Below, piece after piece: positions 30,905-40,228 of a stretch of DNA of 64,000 nucleotides (within the stretch, counting starts at the first letter, position 1; each line of letters begins with the position of its first letter). This stretch comes from Oxalobacteraceae bacterium AB_14 (GTDB lineage Bacteria > Pseudomonadota > Gammaproteobacteria > Burkholderiales > Burkholderiaceae_D): positions 2,589,093-2,653,092 of the forward strand of contig KB906725.1 of NCBI GenBank assembly GCA_000381565.1, written 5' to 3'. The notes beneath the pieces were generated by a model. It was not told the origin of the DNA, made no database searches, and worked only from the letters and a program-made list of their open reading frames with translations. Position numbers and translations under genes: made by a program.

Positions 30905-33289
30905 ATGAGCAGTAAAAAAGTTCAGGAACGCATGCCAAAAGCCTCTTCCGCCGGATCTTCCGCCTACACCCGCACCGCCACCGAGCGCCAGCCGCTGCCG
31001 AATCGGCTGGTGCGGCTGCTGTCCGAGGCGCGCTGGCTGGCGCTGGCCGTGCTCGGCCTCTATTTCGTGCTGATCCTGGTCAGCTACGACAAAATGGACC
31101 CCGGCTGGTCCCATGAGACGCTGGTGCCTAAAGTGCACAATCTCGGCGGGCGCGCGGGCGCCTGGCTGTCCGACCTGCTGTTGTACATCTTCGGCTTTTC
31201 GGCGTGGTGGTGGGCGTTTTGCCTGCTGCGCATCGTCTGGCTGGGCTATCGCCGGCTGACGCAGAAATATGTGCTGTCCAGGGAACCCGATCCGGAACAC
31301 GCGCAGGAGCCGTTGATACGCGGGATAGGCTTCGTGCTGCTGTTTATCGGCAGCGTCGGGCTGGAATACCTGCGCATGTACTCGCTGCATGTGCAGCTGC
31401 CGCGCGCGCCGGGCGGCGTGCTGGGGCAGCTGATCGGCCATTCGGCCCACGTGGCGTTCGGCTTCACCGGCGCGACCCTGTTGCTGTTGCTGCTGTTCGG
31501 CCTGGGGCTGAGCCTGTTCTTCCACGTCTCGTGGCTGACCCTGGCCGAGCGCATCGGCGGCGGCATCGAGCTGATGATCGACTGGTTCATCCAGCGCTAC
31601 CAGTACCGCGAGGACCGCCGCCAGGGCGAGGTCGCCGCCGTCAAGCGCGAGGAGGTGGTGGTCATCGAGCGCGCCAAGCACGTGGAGAAGCATCCGGTGG
31701 CGGCGCCGCCGGTCAAGATCGAACCGCAGGTGGTCACCGTCATCAAGTCCGAGCGCGTGGAGAAGGAGCGCCAGGCCAATCTGTTCCAGGACCTGAGCGG
31801 CGACAGCCGCCTGCCGGCCCTGTCCCTGCTGGACGAGGCGGCCGAGGTGCAGGAAACCGTGTCGATCGAGACGCTGGAATTCACCAGCCGCCTGATCGAG
31901 AAGAAGCTGTCCGACTTCGGCGTCGAAGCCAAGGTGGTGGCGGCCTATCCGGGCCCGGTGGTCACGCGCTACGAGATCGAGCCAGCCACCGGCGTCAAGG
32001 GCAGCCAGATCGTCGGCCTGGCGCGCGACCTGGCGCGTTCGCTGTCGCTGACCTCGATCCGTGTGGTCGAGACCATTCCGGGCAAGAACTACATGGCGCT
32101 GGAACTGCCCAATCCCAAGCGCCAGATCGTGCGCCTGAGCGAGATCGTCGGCTCCAAGGTCTACAACGACAATCCGTCGCCGCTGACCGTGGCCTTGGGC
32201 AAGGACATCGCCGGCAAGGCCGTGGTGGCCGACCTGGCCAAGATGCCGCACTTGCTGGTGGCCGGCACCACCGGCTCGGGCAAGTCGGTGGGCATCAACG
32301 CCACCATCCTGTCGCTGCTGTACAAGTCCGATCCGGCCGACGTGCGCATGATCCTGATCGATCCGAAGATGCTGGAGATGTCGGTGTACGAAGGCATACC
32401 GCACCTGCTGGCGCCGGTGGTGACCGACATGCGCCAGGCCGGCCACGCGCTGAACTGGGCGGTCAACGAGATGGAGCGCCGCTACAAGCTGATGTCCAAG
32501 CTGGGCGTGCGCAACCTGGCCGGCTACAACGCCAAGATCGCCGAAGCCAAGAAGAAGGAAGAGCACATCCCGAATCCGTTCAGCCTGACGCCGGATGCGC
32601 CGGAGCCGCTGGAAAAACTGCCGACCATCGTCATCATCATCGACGAGCTGGCCGACCTGATGATGGTGGTCGGCAAAAAGGTGGAAGAGCTGATCGCCCG
32701 TATCGCGCAAAAAGCCCGTGCCGCCGGCCTGCACTTGATACTGGCGACGCAGCGCCCATCTGTCGACGTGATCACCGGCCTGATCAAGGCCAACATCCCG
32801 ACCCGTATCGCCTTCCAGGTGTCGTCGAAGATCGACTCGCGCACCATTCTGGACCAGATGGGGGCGGAGGCGCTGCTCGGCATGGGCGACATGTTGTACA
32901 TGCCGCCCGGCACGGGCTTGCCGGTGCGGGTGCACGGCGCCTTCGTGTCGGATGACGAGGTGCACCGCGTGGTCAAGCACCTCAAGACCACGGGCGAACC
33001 GAATTATATTGAGGGCATCCTCGAAGGCGGCACGCTGGAAGGCGAAGCCGGCGGCGGCGACGCGGTGGCGGGCGAGGGCGGCGGCGAGGCCGATCCGATG
33101 TACGACCAGGCGGTGCAGGTGGTGTTGAAGAACCGCCGCGCCTCGATCTCGCTGGTGCAGCGCCACCTGCGCATCGGCTACAACCGCGCGGCGCGCTTGC
33201 TGGAACAAATGGAAAATAGCGGCGTGGTCTCCCCCATGCAATCGAACGGCAACCGCGACATCCTGGTGCCGGCTGCCAGTGCGGAATAA
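30905..33289 (+). CDS. ftsK: DNA translocase FtsK
   Basis: FtsK anchors at the division septum and pumps chromosome ends toward dif. The 794-residue protein has four or five N-terminal membrane helices (WLALAVLGLYFVLILVSY onward). A fairly short linker leads to the RecA-like motor, with Walker A GTTGSGKSVGIN near 453 and Walker B TIVIIIDELADLMMV. A C-terminal gamma winged helix follows (RRASISLVQRHLRIGYNRAA) for KOPS recognition. ATG 30905 lacks a good ribosome site; an ATG at 30932 with AGGAA before it is an alternative. lolA follows after 15 bp. Confidence 0.96.
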   Translation: MSSKKVQERMPKASSAGSSAYTRTATERQPLPNRLVRLLSEARWLALAVLGLYFVLILVSYDKMDPGWSHETLVPKVHNLGGRAGAWLSDLLLYIFGFSAWWWAFCLLRIVWLGYRRLTQKYVLSREPDPEHAQEPLIRGIGFVLLFIGSVGLEYLRMYSLHVQLPRAPGGVLGQLIGHSAHVAFGFTGATLLLLLLFGLGLSLFFHVSWLTLAERIGGGIELMIDWFIQRYQYREDRRQGEVAAVKREEVVVIERAKHVEKHPVAAPPVKIEPQVVTVIKSERVEKERQANLFQDLSGDSRLPALSLLDEAAEVQETVSIETLEFTSRLIEKKLSDFGVEAKVVAAYPGPVVTRYEIEPATGVKGSQIVGLARDLARSLSLTSIRVVETIPGKNYMALELPNPKRQIVRLSEIVGSKVYNDNPSPLTVALGKDIAGKAVVADLAKMPHLLVAGTTGSGKSVGINATILSLLYKSDPADVRMILIDPKMLEMSVYEGIPHLLAPVVTDMRQAGHALNWAVNEMERRYKLMSKLGVRNLAGYNAKIAEAKKKEEHIPNPFSLTPDAPEPLEKLPTIVIIIDELADLMMVVGKKVEELIARIAQKARAAGLHLILATQRPSVDVITGLIKANIPTRIAFQVSSKIDSRTILDQMGAEALLGMGDMLYMPPGTGLPVRVHGAFVSDDEVHRVVKHLKTTGEPNYIEGILEGGTLEGEAGGGDAVAGEGGGEADPMYDQAVQVVLKNRRASISLVQRHLRIGYNRAARLLEQMENSGVVSPMQSNGNRDILVPAASAE

Positions 33290-33304
33290 AATAGGATAAA
33301 TCGT

Positions 33305-33940
33305 ATGATGCGTTTCAAACATTTCGTGGTGCTGGGCGCCGGCCTGCTGGCCGTGGCGTTCGCCCAGGCCAGCGCGCTGGAGCAGTTCAAATCCTTCGTC
33401 GCCTCGACCAAGGCCGCCAAGGGCGAGTTCACCCAGAAGCAAGTCAAGAACACCAACGGCGAAACGCCCAAGGTCTCGACGCCGGCCAGCGGCACCTTCG
33501 TGTTCGCCCGTCCGGGCAAGTTCATCTGGACCTACGTCAAGCCCTACGACCAGGTGTTGCAGGCCGATGGCGACCAGTTGTTCATCTTCGACAAGGACTT
33601 GAACCAGGTCACCGTGAAGAAGCTGGGCGATGCGTTGGGCTCGTCGCCGGCGGCCATCCTGTTCGGCAGCAACGACCTGGAAAAGAACTTCACGCTGTCG
33701 GAAGCGGGCGCCAGGGAAGGCCTGGAATGGCTGAAGGCCGTGCCGAAAGCCAAGGACACCAGCTTCGAGCAAATCAGCATCGGCCTGCGCAACGGCTTGC
33801 CGGAAGCGATGGAGCTGAAGGACTCGTTCGGCCAGACTTCGTTGCTGTCGTTCCGCAAGATCGAAAGAAATCCGGCGCTGACTGCGACGAGTTTTAAATT
33901 CGTCATGCCGAAGGGCGCCGACGTATTCAATAATAACTAA
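33305..33940 (+). CDS. lolA: Outer-membrane lipoprotein carrier protein LolA
   Basis: This periplasmic chaperone shuttles lipoproteins from LolCDE to LolB. The 211-residue protein has a signal peptide (VVLGAGLLAVAFAQASA). The mature part follows the LolA pattern: LEQFKSFVASTKAAKGEFTQ, GTFVFARPGKFIWTYVKPYDQ, DGDQLFIFDKDLNQVTVK and the C-terminal LLSFRKIERNPAL. The ftsK-lolA-rarA order is common in beta- and gammaproteobacteria and supports the call. Confidence 0.95.
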   Translation: MMRFKHFVVLGAGLLAVAFAQASALEQFKSFVASTKAAKGEFTQKQVKNTNGETPKVSTPASGTFVFARPGKFIWTYVKPYDQVLQADGDQLFIFDKDLNQVTVKKLGDALGSSPAAILFGSNDLEKNFTLSEAGAREGLEWLKAVPKAKDTSFEQISIGLRNGLPEAMELKDSFGQTSLLSFRKIERNPALTATSFKFVMPKGADVFNNN

Positions 33941-33973
33941 AATGTAACCCCGAGCCTGCTGTCGCGGGTGCCG

Positions 33974-34003
33974 ACGCCGCCGCCGCGACGCTGCGGCGTT
34001 TTT
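33974..34003 (+). terminator. Possible intrinsic terminator after lolA
   Basis: ACGCCGC (33974-33980) pairs with GCGGCGT (33993-33999), followed by a run of five T residues. The stem is short and the region GC-rich, so strength is uncertain. Confidence 0.55.
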
Positions 34004-34026
34004 CCATGTAGACGAGTGTAAACATC

Positions 34027-35331
34027 GTGGCAGATTTATTTTCCACCGAACCGCGCCAGCCGCTGGCCGAAGCGCTGCGGCCCAAGACGCTCGACGACGT
34101 CATCGGCCAGCATCACCTGCTGGGGCCGGGCAGGCCGCTGCGCCTGGCGTTCGAGTCGGGCCAGCCGCATTCGATGATCTTGTGGGGCCCGCCGGGCGTG
34201 GGCAAGACCACGCTGGCGCGGCTGACCGCCAACGCCTACGAGTGCGAGTTCATCGCCTTGTCGGCCGTGTTCTCCGGCGTCAAGGACATCCGCGCCGCGA
34301 TGGAGCAGGCCCAGCACAACCTGGACCTGGGCAAGCACACGATCTTGTTCGTCGACGAGATCCACCGCTTCAACAAGTCGCAGCAGGACGCCTTGCTGCC
34401 GTACGCCGAATCCGGCCTGGTGACCTTGATCGGCGCGACCACCGAGAATCCTTCGTTCGAAGTCAACTCGGCGCTGCTGTCGCGCTCGCAGGTCTATGTG
34501 CTGCATTCCTTCGACGACGCCGAGCTGCGCCAATTGGTCGACAAGGCCCGCGCCAGGGTGCTCACGCATCTGGAGTTCGACCAAGCGGCGATCGACACCT
34601 TGATCGGCTACGCCGACGGCGACGGCCGCCGCCTGCTGAACCTGCTGGAGCAGACCAGCACCGCCGCCAACGCCGCCAAGACCAAGCAGATCACGCCGGA
34701 GTTCATCCAGAACGCGCTGACCCTGAACGCGCGCCGCTTCGACAAGGGCGGCGACAATTTCTACGACCAGATCTCGGCGCTGCACAAGTCGGTACGCGGC
34801 TCGAACCCGGACGCCGCGCTGTACTGGCTGTGCCGCATGCTCGACGGCGGCGCCGACGCCAAATACCTGTCGCGCCGCATCGTCCGCATGGCGTGGGAAG
34901 ACATCGGCCTGGCCGATCCGCGCGCGATGCAGATGGCCAACGACGCCGCCGCCACCTTCGAGCGCCTCGGTTCGCCGGAAGGCGAGCTGGCGCTGGGGCA
35001 GGCGGTGATCTACCTGGCCATCGCCGCCAAGAGCAACGCCGGCTACAACGCCTTCAACCAGGCCATGGCCTTCGTCAAGAAGGACAAGTCGCGCGAGGTG
35101 CCGGTCCACCTGCGCAACGCGCCGACCAAGCTGATGAAGGAGCTGGGCTACGGCCACGAATACCGCTACGCCCACGACGAGCCGCACGCCTATGCGGCCG
35201 GCGAAACCTACTTCCCCGACGATATGCGCGAACCGGGCTGGTACCAGCCCGTGCCGCGCGGCCTGGAAAGCAAGATCGCCGACAAGATGACCTTCCTGCG
35301 CAAGCTGGACGAGGATGCCGGCAAACCCTGA
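34027..35331 (+). CDS. rarA: Replication-associated recombination protein A (RarA/MgsA AAA+ ATPase)
   Basis: RarA acts at stalled replication forks with SSB. The 434-residue protein has Walker A GPPGVGKTTLARL, Walker B LFVDEIHRFNKSQQDALLP, sensor GATTENPSFEVN and the C-terminal tetramerisation part (SLNPDAALYWLCRML-like region, RRIVRMAWEDIGLADPRA). The start is GTG at 34027. Its TGA shares one base with the next gene's ATG (TGATG), implying coupling. Confidence 0.96.
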   Translation: MADLFSTEPRQPLAEALRPKTLDDVIGQHHLLGPGRPLRLAFESGQPHSMILWGPPGVGKTTLARLTANAYECEFIALSAVFSGVKDIRAAMEQAQHNLDLGKHTILFVDEIHRFNKSQQDALLPYAESGLVTLIGATTENPSFEVNSALLSRSQVYVLHSFDDAELRQLVDKARARVLTHLEFDQAAIDTLIGYADGDGRRLLNLLEQTSTAANAAKTKQITPEFIQNALTLNARRFDKGGDNFYDQISALHKSVRGSNPDAALYWLCRMLDGGADAKYLSRRIVRMAWEDIGLADPRAMQMANDAAATFERLGSPEGELALGQAVIYLAIAAKSNAGYNAFNQAMAFVKKDKSREVPVHLRNAPTKLMKELGYGHEYRYAHDEPHAYAAGETYFPDDMREPGWYQPVPRGLESKIADKMTFLRKLDEDAGKP

Positions 35332-36623
35332 TGCTCCCAGACACCACCGCCACCGCGCCCGCGAGCGACCCCGCCACCACCTGGCTGAAGAAACTCGGCC
35401 CCGGCCTGATCACCGGCGCCGCCGACGATGACCCGAGCGGCATCGCCACCTATTCGCAAGCGGGCGCGCAGTTCGGCTTCCAGATGCTGTGGACCATCTT
35501 GTTCACCTATCCGCTGATGGTCGGCATCCAGGTGGTGAGCGCGCGGATCGGGCGCGTCAGCGGCAAGGGCCTGGCCGGCAATATCCGCGAACATTTCCCG
35601 TCCTGGCTGGTGCGCGCCATCGTCGCCTTGCTGCTGATCGCCAACACCATCAACATCGCGGCCGACGTCTCGGCCATGGGCGAGGCGCTCGCGCTGATCG
35701 CCGGCGGTTCGTCGCGCTGGTATGCGGCGCTGTTCGGCCTGGTCTCGCTGGTGTTGCAGGTGCTGATACCTTACCGCCGCTATGTGCGTTTCCTGAAGTG
35801 GCTGACCATGGCCTTGCTGGCTTACGTGGCGACGGTGTTCACCGTCCACGTGCCGTGGCTGCAAGTGATGGCTGCCACCACGATGCCGCACCTGGAATGG
35901 TCGCCGGCCTACATCACCACCATGGTGGCGGTGTTCGGCACCACCATCAGTCCCTATCTGTTCTTCTGGCAGGCTTCGCAGGAAGTGGAGGAATTGCAGG
36001 CCAGTCCGCAGTCGCAGGCGCTGCTCGATGCGCCGATGTTGGCGGGCGCCAGCTTCCAGCGCATCAAGGTCGACACCGTGATCGGCATGGGCTTCTCCAA
36101 CCTGGTGGCGTTCTTCATCATGCTGACCACGGCGGTGACGTTGCACATGCACGGCATCGCCGCGATCGACACCTCGGCCCAGGCGGCGGCGGCCTTGCGT
36201 CCGCTGGCGGGCGAGTTTGCGTTTGCCTTGTTCAGCGCCGGCATCATCGGCACCGGCATGCTGGCGGTGCCGGTGCTGGCCGGCTCCGCGGCCTACGCGG
36301 TGGCGGACGCCCTCCAGTGGGAGAAGGGGCTGGAGAAAACAGCGTCGCAGGCCAAGGGCTTCTACGGCATCATCGCGGTGTCCACCATCGTCGGTATTTT
36401 GCTGGGCTTTACTTCCATCGACCCGATCAAGGCCTTGTACTGGAGCGCGGTGATCAACGGTGTGATCTCGGTGCCTATCATGGTGGTGATGATGCTGATG
36501 GCCGGACGCGCCGCCATCATGGGCCGTTTCGTGATCGGCCGCCGCCTGCGGATACTGGGCTGGGGCGCGACAGCGGCCATGGCGCTGGCGGTGCTGGCCA
36601 TGTTCTGGACGATGTTGCCCTGA
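35331..36623 (+). CDS. Atypical Nramp-family divalent metal transporter
   Basis: The 430-residue protein has about eleven membrane helices. It starts with the Nramp hallmark GPGLITGAADDDPSGIATYSQ, but the usual DPGN metal-binding motif of helix 1 reads DPSG. The helix 6 position, normally MPHN with a metal-selecting methionine, reads TTISPYLFFWQ. It is clearly Nramp by layout, but transition-metal selectivity cannot be assumed; magnesium or another hard ion is possible. It is translationally coupled to rarA with no obvious functional link. Confidence 0.82.
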   Translation: MLPDTTATAPASDPATTWLKKLGPGLITGAADDDPSGIATYSQAGAQFGFQMLWTILFTYPLMVGIQVVSARIGRVSGKGLAGNIREHFPSWLVRAIVALLLIANTINIAADVSAMGEALALIAGGSSRWYAALFGLVSLVLQVLIPYRRYVRFLKWLTMALLAYVATVFTVHVPWLQVMAATTMPHLEWSPAYITTMVAVFGTTISPYLFFWQASQEVEELQASPQSQALLDAPMLAGASFQRIKVDTVIGMGFSNLVAFFIMLTTAVTLHMHGIAAIDTSAQAAAALRPLAGEFAFALFSAGIIGTGMLAVPVLAGSAAYAVADALQWEKGLEKTASQAKGFYGIIAVSTIVGILLGFTSIDPIKALYWSAVINGVISVPIMVVMMLMAGRAAIMGRFVIGRRLRILGWGATAAMALAVLAMFWTMLP

Positions 36624-36770
36624 CACGTTGTTTCATGGCAACGGAATCGGCGCGCTGCACAACTGGCGTAATATACTGGTAACACATAGTGCCGCCGAAC
36701 TCCCGCGTGCAACGATGGCTAGTCCATTCGATCCGCAGTGTCCTGACGGGCTTGCATTTCAGGAGTTCTC

Positions 36771-38402
36771 ATGCGGCCTTTATTTGGCTTCTTCCTAAGC
36801 TTTAAGTTCAAGATCACCGCCCTGGTGATCGCGCTGGTGCTGGTCGCGGGCATCGGCACGGGCGGCATTTCCCTGCTCATCGCCGAGTCGGAACTGCGGC
36901 AGGTGATCGCGCGCCAGGAGTTGTCGCTGCTGACCAGCGCGGCCGCCCTGATCGACAGCGATCTGCAAGATAAGCGGCAGGTGCTGCGTCTGCTGGCCGA
37001 GCAGTTCCAGGCGCACGAACTGACGCTGGATCAAGTTCAGATGGAGCTGGAAACCCACGAAACTTTGCGCGAAGAATTTTTCAATGTCACCGCCTTCGAC
37101 GCCACCGGCAAGCTGATCGCCAGCCTGCGCGACCGCAACGCCAAGCGCATCAACATCTCCAACCGCCAGTACTTCCAGGAGACCCTGCGGCTGAAGGAGG
37201 GCGTGGTTTCGGCGCCGTTCAAGAGCGTGCTGTCGGGGAAGCCGGTGTTCGTGCTGACCCAGCCGCTGCGCGACTCCAGCGGCAAGATCGTCTGCATCCT
37301 GCTGGGGGCGATCGACTTGCTGCGGCCGTCGTTTTCGGCGCAGATCGACTCGCTGCGCTCCAGCGCCGAGGGTTATCTGTTCATCGTCACGGACGATGGC
37401 GTGATGGTTCACCATCCGAATAAAAAACTGCTGTTGGAAAAGGGCGACGATGGTGTCGGTACCGTGCTGGAGGCGGCTTTGCAGGACGGCGAAGGCTGGC
37501 AGGATGGCATCCTCGACGATGGCGTGCCGGTGCTGCTGGTGCATAAGCACCTGCGCGAAGCGCCGTGGACCATCGCCCTGTCGTATCCGGTGGAGAGCGC
37601 CTTCGCGCCGATGCGCAACGTGCGGCTGCGCGCCTTTGTCGGCGCGGCGCTGCTGACCGGACTGGCCGGGCTGTTCGGCTGGGCGGTCACCAAGAAATTG
37701 CTGCAACCGCTGGGCCGGCTGCAACGGCATGTGGAGGACATCAGCGCCGGCACGGCCAGCATCGAAGTGTTCGACGTCGACCGGGGCGACGAGTTCGGCC
37801 ACCTCAGCCGGGCGTTCTATGCGCTGTCCCAAAGCCGCGCGCGCGCCGAGCTGGAGCTGCACCGCCTGGCCACCACCGATGTGCTGACCGGCATCGGCAA
37901 CCGCCGCATGTTCGACGATTTCCTGCCGAAGGCGCTGGCGCGGGCGGCGCGCGCCGGCCAGCAGGTGGGGCTGGCCTTCCTCGATGTCGACCACTTCAAG
38001 GAGATCAACGATACGCTGGGCCACGCCGCCGGCGACCAGCTGCTGGTGGAGTTTGCCCGGCGCCTGACGGCCTCGGTGCGCACCACCGACACGGTGGCGC
38101 GCCTGGCCGGCGATGAATTCGTGATCGTGTTCGAGCAGCTGGCCTCGAATACCGAAATCGATGTGCTGGGGCGCAAGATCGTCGAGGCCATGCATGCACC
38201 CTTCCCGTGCGGCGCGACGCAACGCCGGGTCACGGCCAGCATCGGCATCGCGCTGACCACCAGTCCGACGGTGACGGTCGATGAAGTCATGCGCGCGGCG
38301 GACCAGGCGCTGTATGGCGTCAAGGCCGCCGGGCGCAACGGTTTTGCCGTGAACCAGGTCGGCGCCGAGCGTGTCGTGCGGGTGCGCCACCCCGGCCGAT
38401 GA
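36771..38402 (+). CDS. Membrane diguanylate cyclase with dCACHE sensor and HAMP
   Basis: The 543-residue inner-membrane protein is predicted to make c-di-GMP. Helix 1 (ITALVIALVLVAGIGTGGISLL) and helix 2 (AALLTGLAGLFGWAV) enclose a periplasmic dCACHE domain (NISNRQYFQETLRLKEGVV, GEGWQDGILDDGVPVLLVHK-like loop). HAMP follows, then GGDEF at about 365-525 with DVLTGIGNRRMFDD and VDHFKEINDTLGHAAGDQLL. The signature reads AGDEF rather than GGDEF (near residue 446); such variants can be active. No EAL domain and no obvious RxxD inhibitory site just before the signature. AGGAG precedes the start. Confidence 0.9.
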   Translation: MRPLFGFFLSFKFKITALVIALVLVAGIGTGGISLLIAESELRQVIARQELSLLTSAAALIDSDLQDKRQVLRLLAEQFQAHELTLDQVQMELETHETLREEFFNVTAFDATGKLIASLRDRNAKRINISNRQYFQETLRLKEGVVSAPFKSVLSGKPVFVLTQPLRDSSGKIVCILLGAIDLLRPSFSAQIDSLRSSAEGYLFIVTDDGVMVHHPNKKLLLEKGDDGVGTVLEAALQDGEGWQDGILDDGVPVLLVHKHLREAPWTIALSYPVESAFAPMRNVRLRAFVGAALLTGLAGLFGWAVTKKLLQPLGRLQRHVEDISAGTASIEVFDVDRGDEFGHLSRAFYALSQSRARAELELHRLATTDVLTGIGNRRMFDDFLPKALARAARAGQQVGLAFLDVDHFKEINDTLGHAAGDQLLVEFARRLTASVRTTDTVARLAGDEFVIVFEQLASNTEIDVLGRKIVEAMHAPFPCGATQRRVTASIGIALTTSPTVTVDEVMRAADQALYGVKAAGRNGFAVNQVGAERVVRVRHPGR

Positions 38403-38463
38403 TTTCGGCCGTGTCCAGATGTTGTAAGATGACGGATTGTGGAAACGGTGAGCGAGGAGCGGC

Positions 38464-39297
38464 ATGCAGCAGGTGACCAGGGTTGACGGCATCGAAGTCT
38501 ATAGCGAAGGCGAGGGCGCCGAGACCATCGTGATGATACACGGCTGGCCGGATACCTACCGCGTGTGGGATGCCCAGGTCGAGGAGCTCAAGCACCGCTA
38601 CCGTTGCGTGCGCTTCACCCTGCCGGGCTTCGACATCGGCAAGCCGCGCCGCGCCTACTCGCTCGACGCCACCGTCCGCCTGATTTCCTACGTCGTCAAC
38701 AGCGTGAACCAGAAGCAGAAGGTGATCCTGATGCTGCACGACTGGGGCTGCATGTTCGGCTACGAGTATTACATGCGCAACAAGCAGGCGGTGTCGGCCA
38801 TCATCGGCGTCGACATCGGCGACGCGCAGTCGAAGGCGGTGCGGGACTCGCGCACCCTGTCGCAGAAAATGATGGTCAAGGGCTACCAGGGTACGCTGGC
38901 GCTGGCCTGGGCGATCGGCGGGCCGATCGGCAATATGATGACGCGCTACATGGCGCGCGTGCTGCGCGTGCCGTCGCCGAAGGAATACATCAGCGTCAAG
39001 ATGAACTTCCCGTACTACATCATGGCCGCCGGCGAGGCCGGCTCCTACCGCAATATGGTGCGCTTCGTGCCGCAGGTGCCGATGCTGTTCATCTACGGCG
39101 CCCGCAAGCCCTTCATGTTCCATTCCGACGCCTGGGCCGACAAGCTGGCGGCGAAGGAGGGCTGCAAGGTGGTGGCCTTCAACACCGACCACTGGCCGAT
39201 GCTGCGCCAGCCCGAGCGCTTCAATGAAGTGGTGCTGGGCTGGCTGGAAAAGCCGGCCGACAACGACGAGGCCGCCGAGCAGGACGCGGCGGCCTGA
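38464..39297 (+). CDS. Alpha/beta hydrolase, epoxide-hydrolase-like
   Basis: The 277-residue soluble protein has the oxyanion motif HGWPDTYRVWD, the nucleophile elbow LHDWGCMFG (Asp as candidate nucleophile, as in epoxide hydrolases and dehalogenases) and a terminal His in NTDHWPMLRQPERF. A lid with PSPKEYISVKMNFPYY lies between. The substrate is unknown. GAGGAGCGGC precedes the ATG. It stands between a diguanylate cyclase and a convergent lipoprotein gene. Confidence 0.82.
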   Translation: MQQVTRVDGIEVYSEGEGAETIVMIHGWPDTYRVWDAQVEELKHRYRCVRFTLPGFDIGKPRRAYSLDATVRLISYVVNSVNQKQKVILMLHDWGCMFGYEYYMRNKQAVSAIIGVDIGDAQSKAVRDSRTLSQKMMVKGYQGTLALAWAIGGPIGNMMTRYMARVLRVPSPKEYISVKMNFPYYIMAAGEAGSYRNMVRFVPQVPMLFIYGARKPFMFHSDAWADKLAAKEGCKVVAFNTDHWPMLRQPERFNEVVLGWLEKPADNDEAAEQDAAA

Positions 39298-39312
39298 TCG
39301 CGGCCTGATCGA

Positions 39313-39726
39313 TCAACGCAGCTTGATCGGCTTCAGGTAGGGCGCGAACGGCGGCGGCGGCAGCTGGACCGCGGCGTAGGCCTGGCGGAAGCATGCGGCC
39401 TTGCTGTTCTCGACGTCGGTGCTGCTGCGGATGACCTTGCCGGCGGCGTCCAGCGTCAGCACGATCACCACCGGATACTTGGACTTGTCGTGGCAGTTGC
39501 CGCGCTCGTCGAGCTTGTTCGAGTTGTTGAAGTTGAGCGACACTTCCTCGTACTTGCTGGCCTTGTCGTTCGGGAACTGGGCGTTGAATTTGGCCATCTC
39601 GCCGGCGAAGGCCGGGTTGGCCGGCGGCGGTGCTTCGTCCTTGGGCGGGCCGCCCAGGGTCGAGCAACCGGCGGCGATCATCATCACGGCGCCGGCGGCG
39701 GCTAGTTTCAGGAATGGCTGGTTCAA
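39313..39726 (-). CDS. Small lipoprotein of unknown function
   Basis: The 137-residue protein has a lipobox ending at IAAGC, so Cys21 should be lipidated. The mature part starts STLGGPPKDEAPPPANP and contains VVIVLTLDAAGKVIRSSTDVENSKAACFRQAY, which resembles a TonB/energy-transducer C-terminal fold by pattern only. Two further cysteines (GNCHD and AACFRQ) could form a disulfide. Location inner or outer membrane; residue +2 is Ser, which favours the outer membrane. Confidence 0.72.
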   Translation of the reverse strand: MNQPFLKLAAAGAVMMIAAGCSTLGGPPKDEAPPPANPAFAGEMAKFNAQFPNDKASKYEEVSLNFNNSNKLDERGNCHDKSKYPVVIVLTLDAAGKVIRSSTDVENSKAACFRQAYAAVQLPPPPFAPYLKPIKLR

Positions 39727-39812
39727 ATTATTCTCCTCGGTGTCGGTACTGTTGACGCATCGTACATAGTCCGGGGATAGCGTGGCGCACGATTAGTTGC
39801 GTAGGTGAAATC

Positions 39813-40136
39813 CTACAATCCCCACCCCTGCAGCGCCGAGGCGAACCTGGCCTGCCACGCCGCCCAGCCGTGCGGCACTTCGGTGGCGGCCGGCAGGCGC
39901 ACCCGCACCGCGCGCGGACCGACCGCGTCGATCAGGGTCAGGCCGTCGTTGGGCACCTCGAAGCTCTGGCCCTGGCGCAGCATGAAGTCGGTATGTTCGC
40001 CGTAGGCGGTGATCCAGGCGGTGCCGGCCAGGCATTCGATGTGGCGGCCCGCCGCGCCGGCGATGCGCAGCGGATGGTTCTCCGACAGGCTGTATTCGGC
40101 TTGTCCCTGCGTCAGTGCGAGTAGTTCCGGTTTCAT
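39813..40136 (-). CDS. DUF2917 family protein
   Basis: The 107-residue protein reads like DUF2917, a small cupin-like beta protein: HPLRIAGAAGRHIECLAGTAWITAY, DFMLRQGQSFEVPNDGLTLI. Such genes often sit next to PLP-dependent MocR-type regulators in Burkholderiales, as here in divergent orientation. Function is not established. The start at 40136 has AGGAG 8 bases upstream; an earlier in-frame ATG would extend into the operator region. Confidence 0.8.
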   Translation of the reverse strand: MKPELLALTQGQAEYSLSENHPLRIAGAAGRHIECLAGTAWITAYGEHTDFMLRQGQSFEVPNDGLTLIDAVGPRAVRVRLPAATEVPHGWAAWQARFASALQGWGL

Positions 40137-40211
40137 TGCGACTCCTGCCTGGTGATTCGTGCAAGCAGAATACGCAGCGGCGGCCGACCATGACAGATGC
40201 AGCAAATCGAA

Positions 40212-40228
40212 ATTGTGACCGTCACAAT
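40212..40228. promoter_or_regulatory. Perfect 17-bp palindrome between DUF2917 and MocR genes (likely operator)
   Basis: ATTGTGAC-C-GTCACAAT is an exact 8+1+8 palindrome 76 bp from the DUF2917 start and 84 bp from the regulator start. It is centred in the divergent spacer. The placement suits autoregulation by the adjacent MocR-type protein; the half-site TGTGAC also resembles Crp/Fnr boxes. Confidence 0.6.

Noticed and set aside
30809..33772. 987-codon open frame opposite ftsK and lolA
   Set aside because: It spans two well-identified genes and the gap between them, with no recognisable domain.
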